DNA of 64,000 nucleotides from Canna indica (lineage: Eukaryota > Streptophyta > Magnoliopsida > Zingiberales > Cannaceae), in NCBI GenBank assembly GCA_034359265.1, contig CP136890.1, forward strand, positions 72,123,501 to 72,187,500, written 5' to 3'. The notes beneath the pieces were generated by a model. It was not told the DNA's origin. It saw only the letters and a list, made by a program, of their open reading frames with translations, and searched no databases. Made by a program: the position numbers and the translations under genes. Shown here piece by piece: positions 33,901 to 43,060 of this stretch (position 1 is the stretch's first letter; each line of letters opens with the position of its first letter).

Positions 33901-35984
33901 TCATGTCGAGGCCACTATTGGGTCGGCCCGATAAAGCCCAAACAGTTATTTGGTCATGCCGGGCCAAACAATGTAGGCTCGACCCGCCCCAAAACCCGAT
34001 AAGATATTTTATTTAAAAAACCATTAATACGACCCGTTACTCGAATATCGGGCTATCATGCTCGAATTGACTTGATAGCTCGATTCGGGGCCCCAATAGT
34101 TTGATTTGAACTCGATAGCACGACAAACCCGATAGCATGACTCGAACCTGATAGCCCAATTTTGACTTTTCGTTATCGTGCCAATGGGCTGTGTTATAGT
34201 GGCCCGTTTACTTTCGAGTTGTGTCGGGCCTGAGACCCGAGCCGAACTTCTATTGGGTTGGGACGGCTCGTCCCAATATCTCCGTCCTGACACGAATTGC
34301 TATGTCTACCTATACCGGTTTTTTGGAAAATCGACTGCACCAGGTGATAGGGGTACGGTTTTTTTAACTTTGGATCCACGTAAATAACCACAAATATTTG
34401 GGACTTGTTGGCTTCTTGCTGTTTTAAGTGCTTGTGAATGGAAAGACGGGGTAAACAAATAAATATCAACTTAACAAATAACATCTTACAATACTAAAAA
34501 ATTGCAGCTTCTAACTTAGAAAATAAATTTTGAGAAGACCTAATTTCTAAATTGAAGGAGTCTTCACTTAGCCATGCACCGAGCTATTATTCAAGTGTCA
34601 CGTTCAGGATAAAATACATTTCATTAACACTAGGAAAAGATTGTCGCAAAATTTAAAGAGAAAGAGATATAGACAAATGTAACATCAACAAAACTCTGAG
34701 CCAATCAAATTGCATATTTTCCGCCCTAAAAATCAAAATAAATCTAGAGTGTTCTTCTTAAACCAACTGGGATAATGAAGATAGTGTATACTGTTACTAA
34801 AACCAGGTAGCATCTGTAAGGAAGTAGAACAATAAAAGATGTAGAAAGCACCAAACCTGGAAATGAGAGCTGCTAAGGCAACGAGCAATTTGTTTAAATA
34901 AGGGAACCATGCACCTATGGAACTCTGCAGGCTGCGTCGCCTCCAGTACCTCCTCTAATTCCCCAAGAAACAACACTTCCTTCTGACAGTTAGTCACAGG
35001 CCAGTACTTCAACAGCCTCCCAATGACCGTATCAGCTAGCTTATAATCCTTCTCAACAAACTGTATAATGCAGTAGGAGAGCTGCTGGTGGTACAATCCC
35101 AGAGGCTTCGGCTTGTGCAATGGGATGAGGGCACGAACAAGGAACAACTTGTGCTCCTCCTTCATTGGCAAGGCGAAGCCATTGATAATACTCCCAAGGA
35201 TCTCCAGCAGCTCACCGATGCCGCTGTGCCTCTCAGTCTCAAAGATAAATCTGTAGAAGATGTTGTTGATGGCCTTGCGGATGAAAGGACGGTGAACCAT
35301 GAACTTCCCGTAGATGCGGTGGAGGATGGTCTTAAGGTACTCGCGCTCGCGGGGATCTTCAGAATCAAAGAGGTTGAGTAGGCGAAGTACAAAGGAGTGA
35401 TCGATGTACCGCTTGGCGACCTTGGTGTCGGTGTCGGAGGAAATGACGTAGCGGAGGAGAAGCTCATACACGAGCTGGAGGTGAGGCCAGGCGGGGTCGA
35501 GAAAGGGGTCCTCCTCCTCCGGGTCCGCAGCCTCGGAGCCGGTGTTCTCGTGGGAGGCCGGAGGGAAGCAGCGGAAGATGTTGATGCCAACAGTGCGCAC
35601 GAGCTCCTCCTGCACAGGCTCCGTCAGGCGACCGGAGCCGGACTGCACGAAGTCCACGAGCTCCGAGAGCGTCTGCCGCTTCACCTCCTTCTCGCGGATC
35701 ATCTTGAGCGTGTCGGAGAAGTCGAAGATCACGGCGCAGATCTGGAGCTTGCGCAGGAAGAGCGCCTGTCGCTCGGGGACGGGCACGTCGCGGAAGAGCG
35801 GGAGACACTCGATCTGCGGGGCGGCGCCGGCACCGGAGGAGGAGAGGGTGGTGCGGGAGGCATGGTTGACGGTGACGCTAGAGACGGAGCCGGCGCCGGC
35901 GGGGAAGGAAGTAGGCTCGGCGGCGGCGGCGGACTCCGGTTTAGGTGGCTTGCGGTTGCCCCGCCTTATAATCTTGTTGAACAT
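21657..35984 (-). CDS. PP2A B' (B56) regulatory subunit; whole gene
   Basis: Two coding exons (35984-34857 and 21986-21657) give 485 residues, the normal size for plant B' subunits. The product is the targeting subunit that docks substrates on the PP2A A/C core, a HEAT-like B56 fold. Seen: start [15 protein letters not shown] and a low-complexity Ala/Ser linker (to about residue 55). The B56 core then carries [38 protein letters not shown] and ALIPLHKPK, and in exon 2 [12 protein letters not shown] and [17 protein letters not shown]. The junction (SSHFQ|VAER) is phase 0 with GT-AG ends. The intron of 12,870 bp holds several nested transposons. The long first exon and short last exon match the usual gene layout of this family. 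Exons are intact, so the gene is probably functional if the intron splices. Confidence 0.93.
21987..24433 (-). other. PP2A B' intron, proximal part
   Basis: About 2.4 kb of AT-rich intron with no recognisable gene or transposon until a CCGGTACCGG-rich stretch near 24405-24433. That stretch looks like a terminal region of the hAT element whose transposase lies further right. Confidence 0.4.
24434..24946 (+). repeat. 5' LTR of the TR-GAG-like element
   Basis: 513 bp, TG...CA ends, closely similar to 27405-27911 with small indels (for example an extra block around 24541-24552 and a shorter stretch near 24667). Confidence 0.88.
25090..26384 (+). pseudogene. gag of the TR-GAG-like element
   Basis: It starts [11 protein letters not shown] at 25090, with a probable coiled-coil region (residues 40-105). 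One in-frame TGA interrupts it at 25402. It continues through the retrotransposon gag core ([25 protein letters not shown]). A single-base frameshift near 25655-25665 moves it to the frame used by 25701-26384 ([25 protein letters not shown]). A CCHC zinc knuckle [13 protein letters not shown] follows near the end. Gag forms the particle and binds RNA. This copy is broken by one stop and one frameshift but otherwise well kept, so the damage looks recent. Confidence 0.85.
26465..26938 (+). CDS. Retropepsin-like aspartic protease of the TR-GAG-like element
   Basis: It contains the active-site triad context [12 protein letters not shown] and the flap/second-half motif [11 protein letters not shown], as in Gypsy proteases. 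It lies in a different frame from gag, separated by a stop at 26384, so expression would need a shift or independent start; the frame change may also be decay. No polymerase follows. Confidence 0.8.
   Translation: MGERKPTTKCPEATNELMFIDIKLNSRTTRAMVDSGATHNFIVKEEAKQIRLKLGKSSSHIKVVNSKTRKIDGIARDVLLKVKGWKGQINLMVVPLDDYQVILGIEFLKSAKAVPMPFLDTIYLMGEDNPSIVPTVHSAPRSQNKLLSAIQVKEGIR
26940..27150 (+). repeat. About 70-bp tandem repeat in the TR-GAG-like element
   Basis: Two near-complete units and two partial units begin GCAGAGCAGATG, each with CATAAGACGCAA and CCTCTAAGTCGCAATATTT. They lie between the protease and the polypurine tract, where pol would sit in an autonomous element. Confidence 0.75.
27405..27911 (+). 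repeat. 3' LTR of the TR-GAG-like element
   Basis: 507 bp, preceded by TAAGTAGGGGAGAA. It ends GATCTGTGACA. It resembles the 5' LTR with scattered substitutions and short indels. Confidence 0.88.
29641..30131 (-). repeat. Left copy of 491-bp hAT B duplication
   Basis: Equal in length to 32192-32682 and differing at roughly a dozen sites by eye, with no indel. The copies are in direct orientation and flank the hAT A sequence. Outside them the flanks differ at once. This copy joins the C-terminal half of transposase B. Confidence 0.9.
30132..32191 (-). pseudogene. hAT transposase A (BED-DUF659), 3'-truncated
   Basis: The 5' end is near 32190, where the minus strand begins CTCTGTTGTTAGTATCG, followed by many CGATTC/GAATCG words (31990-32180), typical hAT subterminal sequence. 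A GC-rich leader (31690-31990) follows. Next is a start [18 protein letters not shown] at 31402 with a BED zinc finger ([23 protein letters not shown]), then DUF659 ([19 protein letters not shown], 30563-31117) and a core block with [15 protein letters not shown] (30440-30530). Coding breaks off after [12 protein letters not shown] near 30160. The dimerisation domain and 3' terminus are absent, replaced by transposase B sequence. A frameshift near 30565-30590 separates DUF659 from the core. Confidence 0.82.
32192..32682 (-). repeat. Right copy of 491-bp hAT B duplication
   Basis: Direct copy of 29641-30131, joined to the N-terminal half of transposase B on its right and to the 5' terminus of hAT A on its left. 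It lacks TG...CA ends and a primer-binding site, so it is not an LTR. Confidence 0.9.
33833..34308. mobile_element. Non-autonomous hAT element, GCCCGA type
   Basis: Termini are TAGGCCCGGCAAATT and, in reverse complement, TAGACATAGCAATTC. Flanking 8-mers are TCGATACC (33825-33832) and CCTATACC (34309-34316), 6 of 8 identical. The whole element is rich in CCCGATA/TAGCCCG/GGCCCGA words in both orientations. It sits at the right end of the larger hAT B in the PP2A intron. Confidence 0.75.
34317..34856 (-). other. PP2A B' intron, distal part
   Basis: About 540 bp of AT-rich intron between the transposon nest and the exon 1 donor (CAG|GTTTGG at 34857/34856). Nothing else recognised. Confidence 0.5.
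34857..35984 (-). CDS. PP2A B' exon 1
   Basis: 376 codons without interruption, from [12 protein letters not shown] to CLSSSHFQ. The first half is extremely GC-rich and the second half less so, the falling 5'-to-3' GC gradient common in monocot genes. The high GC also opens long spurious frames on the opposite strand. The donor GTTTGG is followed by an in-frame hydrophobic run, so failure to splice would truncate the protein soon after residue 376. Confidence 0.95.
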
Positions 35985-36767
35985 TTCGCGCTCGCGCTCT
36001 GCCTGCCCCGCCGCCGACGAAACCCTAACCCCAGCTCAAGATTGATCGCGTTCTCTCCTCCCCCAATCCAGGGGGCGATTCCAACAAAGAAGAGTGAAGG
36101 AATCAAGCACAGTGGTGGGAAGGAAACCCAAGGAGGAGCAATTTAGTCAATAAGAATGAGGGTGGAAAAAGAACAGAGAATGAGGAGAAAGAAGGGAGAG
36201 GATGATTCTTTTTTAAAAAAAATTAATTTAAATTTAAATTTTGGAAAAGATAAAAAGAGGGAGAAGTATTTAATTTTTGTACCATATTTGCTAATTGATA
36301 TTAGAATTTTACCAAAAAGTAATTAACTAACAAGTTGGATTAGATTTGGTGATTTTTTTGAATGGATGTGGATTGTGGATAGCAAAAAAGAAAGAAAGAA
36401 GAAGAAAAAGGTGTGGTCTTAGATATATGTGCATGAGTTGTGCTAAAAGGGTGACTGTTTAGGGTTGTGTTGGTGTCCATTGTTGCAATTTTTGTAACAA
36501 AATTAGGCAAGAAAGAATAATAAAAAGGTTGCTTCATTCAATCTATTTTGGACTACTACAATATAATAATTATGGAAAATTCTAAATAATAAGAGGTGTA
36601 GCTTGATTTCAAAAAGTGGAGATTTTCAAACTTTATACATGTTATATAAAAAATATCTAAGTAAGTCAACCTTAAATTTTGTTAAAGATTAGACTAATAA
36701 TCAATTCTCATCAAGTCAAATGTAAAAACTCTATATTTTATTTCTTTGCATGATGTTTAATAGGCAA
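35985..36767 (-). promoter_or_regulatory. PP2A B' 5' UTR and promoter region
   Basis: GC-rich leader to about 36080, then a sharp change to A/T-rich DNA (36150-36330). No TATA box could be chosen with confidence. No gene lies here. Confidence 0.4.
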
Positions 36768-37324
36768 TAGGGCTGAGCATCGGGCGGGTCGGGTCACCGA
36801 CCCGATCGGATATTAACACGAAAATTTTAAAAAAATTATATCCAACCCAACCCAAATTTTTAATCGGGGCCCGACCCGAATAATTCGAAAAAATTGGGTC
36901 CTGGCCCGATTAACCTGAATTCGATTTAGAAAAAAAATAATAATAATAAATTATCTTGAAAATAATGATAAAAAAGGTGAACAGTTGTATTAAAATTATA
37001 ATGATAGGACTTAAACTTAAGACTTCATAAACTTTATTTCCAACTTTCTAACCACAAAATCAACACCATCTTTTATTAATACATGTAACATAAATATGTA
37101 TTTAACTTAAAATCGGGTCGGGTCAGGTCGGGTCGAGTCGGGTTAAACATGATTTTCACTCGAACCCGACCCGACCCAATATACCCGAATAATCAGACCT
37201 GAAATACTAAATGAAATTTTTAAAAATGTAACCCGACCCGACCCGATATATACCCGAATAACTCGACCCAAAATAAATTTTCGGATTAATTTTTTCGGGT
37301 AGGATCGGGTTTTGCTCAGCCCTA
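36768..37324. mobile_element. Non-autonomous hAT element, GACCCGAC type
   Basis: Inverted termini are TAGGGCTGAGCATCGGG and TAGGGCTGAGCAAAACC. Subterminal regions are full of CGGGTCGG/GACCCGAC words; the centre is AT-rich. It is 557 bp. Flanking 8-mers (ATAGGCAA, ATTAGCAT) match at only 5 of 8, so the duplication has decayed or the ends are off by a base. Confidence 0.8.
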
Positions 37325-37497
37325 ATTAGCATATAAAATTTTTAGGGTTAATTCTCTAATGCAAATTTTAATCGTATATTTTGGAAACTGATTCTTCCTT
37401 CCAACTGTGGGGATCGATAGACCCAGTTCAAGTTTTTTTCTTGTTCTTTAATAAATTTACGGTCCATTGGTCAAGTTGGACCAGCCCGTCTAAAAAT

Positions 37498-37960
37498 TGT
37501 AAGATATATTTTATGTTTCATGTGAATTATAATATTTTATGGTTTAATAATAATTAAAATGATAAATTCTTTTTTGGTTAATTAGCATTGTTATTTAATT
37601 TAAGGATTGTGATCTTTCATAAGGGTTGCAATGAAGAGTGCGTTTGATGGAAGCATCCTCTTACCTACTATAAATAAAGGTCATGGTCCTCTCTCTACCC
37701 AATAGATTCAGTAATAGTACGTTGACTCCATCTACATTGTACTTCAAGAAAGATATTAGAGAAAGAAACCAATATCCTATTATTGTTTGAGTGTTTAAGC
37801 ATTTGATTCAATCGAAGATTTTTTAGTTACAAAGAGTTTGTCACAAATTAAATTCATGGAGAAAGGTGCGGCTCTTGAATGATAATTTTATTCTCACGTG
37901 AAAAATATGAAGTTCTAGATTCTTGATTATAAATTTCTGCGTATTAAAATTAAACTTACA
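37498..37960 (+). repeat. 5' LTR of the copia element
   Basis: 463 bp. CTATAAATA near 37668 is a plausible TATA box. Close match to 45904-46364. Confidence 0.9.
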
Positions 37961-38618
37961 TATGATATCAGAGCAGTTGTTAAGAATTTGTATTTTCTCA
38001 TTAAGTTAATAGTGCTTGTCTTTTTTCCGTTAATGTTTTTCTCTTAAAATGTTGTCCTCATTTGATGCCATACATGTTAGTAATCAATGGTAGTAGTGGC
38101 AATTAATTAATAGTGAAATGCATAAACTATAAACGTGCTTTCTTGTTTTGGCATTAATTGGTCATGGAAACTAGTTTATGTTCGTGCGTTGCTTTCATAT
38201 ACATTTTCCAATATAAATGTCTCTTCCTCCTTGATTTTATGTCATCTATGCATATGAAAATAGAGGACATATATATATAATTGTTTTCATTAAATTTTGC
38301 TATTGATTAATGATGATAAAAAGTAAAATAAGAGAGAGATAAAGCAAAGTGATTTTGATAATTATTTCAATTAAATGGTTGAAGTTTAAATGACAACTTG
38401 ACAGTTATTTGTCAAATGTAATTATTATTATTTTTTCTCTCGGTCATATTTTGTTTTTAGTTATTTAGTAATTAAATAATATTTTTGACTCAATATTCTT
38501 AATGATTTGTTAGTGATAATTTTAAGTTGTAAAATTAAGTTTAATTGCCTATAAAATTGATATTATAAATGACATTGTGTAAGTAATATTTATAGGTAAT
38601 TAAAATCATTATTATAAG

Positions 38619-39070
38619 CAGTGTTGTCAAACTCGCGAGTTAACTCGTAAACTCGGACGAGTTTACGATCCCAGGTATCAAAATCGAGCTAACTCGCACC
38701 CAAACTCGTTTATGGATAAACTCGGGTGAACTCGGGGTAAACTCGGTCAAACTCGTCAGTAAACTCGGGTGAACTCCGTTTGATGATAATTATTATGGAT
38801 TGAATTTGTACTTTTATATTTTATCTTTGAGTCATTGTGTGTGCTTTAATATGGACTTAGAATGTTTCATTATATATGTATTAGACTTGCACTCTTATAT
38901 TTTATCTTTATGTGTCCTTTATTAGGGAGTTGAACTGTGTCTTAATTATAATTTTCAGGTTATATTAGATTATATTTTTGTAGTATAATATTTTTTTAAT
39001 ATCAGGTAAACTCTTACGAGTTTACGGAGGCTCAACGAGTTTACTTAAACTCTCGAATTTAACAACCTTG
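38619..39070. mobile_element. Non-autonomous hAT element, AACTCG type
   Basis: Termini are CAGTGTTGTCAAACTC and, in reverse complement, CAAGGTTGTTAAATTC. There is a perfect 8-bp duplication ATTATAAG (38611-38618, 39071-39078). Subterminal AACTCG/CGAGTTTAC words repeat many times. Its CAGTGTTGT-type end resembles the 5' end of hAT A (CTCTGTTGTTAG at 32190), so that family could have mobilised it. Nested in the copia leader before gag. Confidence 0.88.
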
Positions 39071-39373
39071 ATTATAAGACTATTCTATAATCATCCAAAG
39101 GTGATTAAATGTTCTTATAATTAATTAATATTATTGTTGGTAATTAATATATTTTGTTAGACTTTCTTTGCATATCCAAAGATAGTAAATAAGTCTAATT
39201 AACATATTCTATTACCATGTTAAAATTTTGAGTATTATTATGTTTTGTGTTTGCATATATCTTAGGATCTCCCAAAGGAGAACTTTGATGTGTGTTTAAT
39301 GTTTGCTTCCATTATGTGAATTTGATTTTTATGTGTAGAATATATATATTTCTCCTATTTGCAGTATCTGTTA

Positions 39374-40800
39374 TGTTATCTCTTCATTCGCAAGCTTCTT
39401 CTGTTCCTATATTTAATGGACTGAATTTCTCTGAATAGAGTGAACAAATCCAATTTCAGTTAGGTGTTTTGGATCTTGATTTAGCACTCGAAGTGGAGAA
39501 CCAACTGCTATAACTAATGAAAGCAGTGATTATGACAAGTTATACTATAAAGCTTGGGAAAGATCGAACAGATTAAGCCTGATGTTCATGCGAATGACAA
39601 TAACAAGTAACATTAAGTCTACTCTTCCCAAAATCGAAAGTGCTAAGGAATTTATGAAGCATGTGAAAGAGTGTTCTCAAACTGCTGACAAGTCTCTTGT
39701 TGGTACACTAATGAGTACTTTGACCACCATGAAATTTGATGGTTCACGTACCATGCATGAGCATATTCTTGAAATGACAAACTTAGCGGCAAAGTTAAAG
39801 TCATTAGGAATGAACGTGGATGAATACTTTTTGGTACAATTTATTTTGAATTCCTTGCCATCAGGGGCGGAGCTACCTTACGAAGAAGGGGGTAATTGCC
39901 CCCTTTCACATTTGAGATGTTTTCATTAATGTCTAAGGGGAAAGAGCAATTTTGCCCTCCTCCTTCCCCAAATTAATATATTTGTCTCCTCCCCTCCCCT
40001 CTCCCTTCCTTTATTTCAATACTATGAGAACCAATAAATATTTACTCTTAATTAAAATAAATCACACGATATTTGATAAGTGCTAATTATAAGAACACAT
40101 ATTATTATTATGATATAGAATGTGATTATTTTAACTTAGGATTCTTTTGAACTTTTAAAAAAATTGAAATGAGTCAAATATTAATCAAAATTACTTTTTT
40201 TTACTCAATAGTTTGAACATGAAATAATTATACAATTTTCTAAACTACAGAACTCAATCCTTGATTATATCATTATTTCATATTCTTTTTCTCCTTTTCC
40301 CAATAATATTATCGCGCATTTCAGCTCCCTTTGTGCTCAGCGTCGTGACCTCATGTGCAGTAATCCTTATTACGCTCACACTCATGTGCATAACTCTAAA
40401 CGTCTCGACCCCAAATGTAATCCTAAGCTCTCGTGTACAATCTTTGGTTGTTGTATTTTTCTCTTTGTTCTGTGTGAACTTTGCCCCTTCTCATATTGAT
40501 TTCTGGCTCCACCACTGCTTGTCATCCGATCAATATGGGCCTTTTCAAATGAATTATAACACTCCCAAGGGGAGTGCTAATGAATTGACAAGTATGCTCA
40601 TTCAAGAGGAGGCAAGAATATCAAAGAATCGAAGTTCTCATTTTTGTTCATTTCGTTAAGCGTCAAGAAGCTGAAAAGAGTTGGAAAGGGAAATATGAGA
40701 GAAATAAGAAGAAAGGTTTACACAACTTGAATAGATCTTATAAAGCTAGTCACAAGAAGGAACGAAACGATAAGTGTCATTTTTGTCACAAAGATAGACA
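39374..40800 (+). pseudogene. copia gag, interrupted
   Basis: It starts at ATGTTATCTC (39374) and reads PIFNGLNFSE, then a TAG where Trp is usual, then EQIQFQLG. A frameshift near 39505 follows. The UBN2-type gag core is at 39582-39860 (STLPKIESAKEFMKHVKECS, LGMNVDEYFLVQFIL). It is split by a hAT element at 39862-40517, resumes with YGPFQMNYNT, and ends with a CCHC knuckle CHFCHKDRHYKKDC near 40774-40815. Removing the insertion and one duplication copy restores the gag frame across the site, which confirms the insertion boundaries. Confidence 0.82.
39862..40517. mobile_element. Non-autonomous hAT element, CAGGGGCGGAGC type
   Basis: Termini are CAGGGGCGGAGC and, in reverse complement, CAGTGGTGGAGC. 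Flanking 8-mers are CTTGCCAT (39854-39861) and CTTGTCAT (40518-40525), 7 of 8 identical. It is inserted within copia gag. The reading frame at 40261-40659 is chance: it spans the element end and gag. Confidence 0.82.
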
Positions 40801-40889
40801 CTATAAGAAGGATTGTTCTAAACGTAAAGCTTTGTTCGAAAAGAAAGGTAAGCCGAGTGCTTTTAATTGTATGTTTCGAATCAAACTTT

Positions 40890-41850
40890 ACTGAAGTTCC
40901 TTATAATACTTGGTGGCTTGATTCTGGCTCTACTACTCATATTTCCAATACGATGTAGGAATTCCTTTCAATCCAGATCGTAAAGGAAAATTTGTTTGTG
41001 TACATAGGAAATTGAAAGAAAGCTCCAGTTGAAGGAATGAGCACTTACCGTCTAATTTTGGATACTGGACATTATTTAGATTTGTATCAAACTCTTTATA
41101 TACCTACTTTTTCCCGTAATTTGGTTTCATTACCAAAGTTAGATAAAACGATATTTAATGTAATTTTTGGTTGTGGATCTTTTTGTTTATTTAAGAATAA
41201 TAAAATTATTTGTTCAGGAACTTTATGTGATGGTCTTTACAAATTTAATCTTGATAATTGTTTTACTGAAACTTTAATGATGTTGCATCACAAAGTTGGT
41301 ACTAAAGGTAGTTTAGTGAATGAAAATTTTGCTTACTTGTGGCATGAATGTCTAGGTCACATATCCAGAGAAAGAATGGAAAGATTAGTAAAAAATGAAA
41401 TCCTTCCAAATTTGGATTTTACGAACCTAGGAGTATGTATTGATTATGTTAAAGGTAAACAAACAAGACATACTAATAAGAAAGGAGCCACAAGAAGTAC
41501 ACAACTTCCTGAAATTATACATACCAACATATGTGGTCTTTTGATGTTCTCTCTTTTGGTGGAGAAAAGTACTTCATCACTTTTATTGATGATTTTTCAC
41601 GTTTTGGTTATGTTTAGCTATTGCATGAAAAATCTCAATCTATGAATGCTCTTGAGATTTTCATTAATGAGGTTGAGAGGCAATTAGATAAAAAAGTGAA
41701 AATTATTAGATCCGATAGAGATGGTGAGTATTACAGAAGGTATAATGAATCATGACAAAATCCAGATCCATTCGCTAAGTTCCTTGAAAGTCGTGGCATC
41801 TGTGCTCAATATATTATGCCACGAACACCAGAACAAAATGGTGTTGCAGA
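40890..41850 (+). pseudogene. copia protease, GAG-pre-integrase and integrase N-part
   Basis: The protease active site reads WWLDSGSTTHIS (about 40910-40945). Then 41037-41640 carries the pre-integrase zinc region (LWHECLGHISRERM, VCIDYVKGKQTRH) and the start of the integrase core (FITFIDDFSRFGYV in a shifted frame near 41575-41620; IIRSDRDGEYY near 41703-41730). Stops and two frameshifts break it. Confidence 0.82.
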
Positions 41851-42250
41851 AAGGTGTAATCGTACTCTAATGGAAATGGTTATGAGCATGCTTAGTCATT
41901 CATCCTTACCCTTATCATTGTGGATGTATACCTTAAAAACAGATGTGTATTTATCAAATAGGTTCCTAGTAAGGCAGTACCTAAAACTCCTTTTGAGTTG
42001 TGGACCGGAAGGAAACCTAGTTTAAAGCACCTACATATTTGGGGTTGCCCGGCGAAAATAAGAATTTATAATCCACATGAAACAAAATTAGATTTTAGAA
42101 CTGTGAGTGGATATTTTATTGGATATCCAAAAAAATCCAAAGGGTATAGATTTTATTGTCCTAATAATAGTACGAGAATTGTTGAAACTGAAAATACTAG
42201 GTTCATTGAAATGATGAAACTAGTGGGAGTGAAGAATTGTGTAACGTAGG
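41816..42250 (+). pseudogene. copia integrase C-part
   Basis: The third acidic residue is in PEQNGVAERCNRTLMEM (41830-41880). After a one-base shift near 41985-42000, HLHIWGCPAKIRIYNPHE and SGYFIGYPKKSKGYRF follow (42025-42150). Both are standard copia integrase landmarks. Confidence 0.83.
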
Positions 42251-43060
42251 CATTCAAGAAGTTATGGTGCAAGTTCCTTTACCTATAACTTCTAAAGTTG
42301 TTGCCCCTATGGTTATTGTACAACCTAACAATAATCATGAACAACAAATTAATGATCAAACACTCCATAACAAAGATGCCAATAATGATCCTATAGTAGA
42401 GGAACCACCATTAAGAAGATCTCAAAGGGAAATGAGATCTGTTATTCTTGATGATTATGTGGTCTATCTACAAGAAACAGATATTGACAACAGAATAAAT
42501 GATGATCTAGTTTCATATTCTCAAGCTGTTAATTGTGATTATTCTAGTAAATGGATCAATGCAATGGAAGATGAGTTGAAGTCTATGGATGATAATCAAG
42601 TTTGAGATCTTGTCGAATTGCTAGAAGATTACAAGAAGGTTGGTTGCAAATGGGTGTTTAAGACAAAACGAGACTCTAATGACAATAACTTGTCAAATTC
42701 TAGACATGTTGCCAAAGACTTCACTCAAAAAGATGTCATTGATTATAAAGAGACATTTTCACCCGTGTCTAAGAAGGATACACTTAGAATTATTTTTGCC
42801 TTAGTGGCTCATTACGATTTAGAGCTACTCTAGATGGACGTTAAAACTGTCTTTCTTAATGGGAATTTAGAAGAAGAAATGTATATGGATCAACCTGATG
42901 AATTTTTCATTAAAGAAAAGGAACACATGGTGTGTAAACTGAAGAAATCAATATATAGACTCAAACAAGTTCATAACCTCTTCCGGCATTCGAGAGAATA
43001 CTATTGATCGGTGTATAGATATGAAGGTTAGCAGGAGCAAGTTTATTTTTCTAGTCTTCT
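42237..43060 (+). pseudogene. copia reverse transcriptase, 5' part
   Basis: A linker with RRSQREMRS leads to RT with KWINAMEDELKSM, VGCKWVFKTKRDS, DYKETFSPVSKKDTLRI and MDVKTVFLNGNLEEEMYM. A frameshift near 42975 follows, then DRCIDMKVSRSKFIFLV just before the solo LTR. The catalytic YVDDI follows immediately after that LTR (45144-45158), which proves the two parts were once joined. Confidence 0.85.

Noticed and set aside
35397..36146. Long open frames on the + strand over the PP2A exon 1 region
   Set aside because: They are antisense to a well-conserved B56 exon and arise from its high GC content; the translations are low-complexity Gly/Glu/Arg.
40261..40659. 132-aa frame with a hydrophobic start
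   Set aside because: It crosses the end of a hAT MITE into copia gag; only the last part is (broken) gag.
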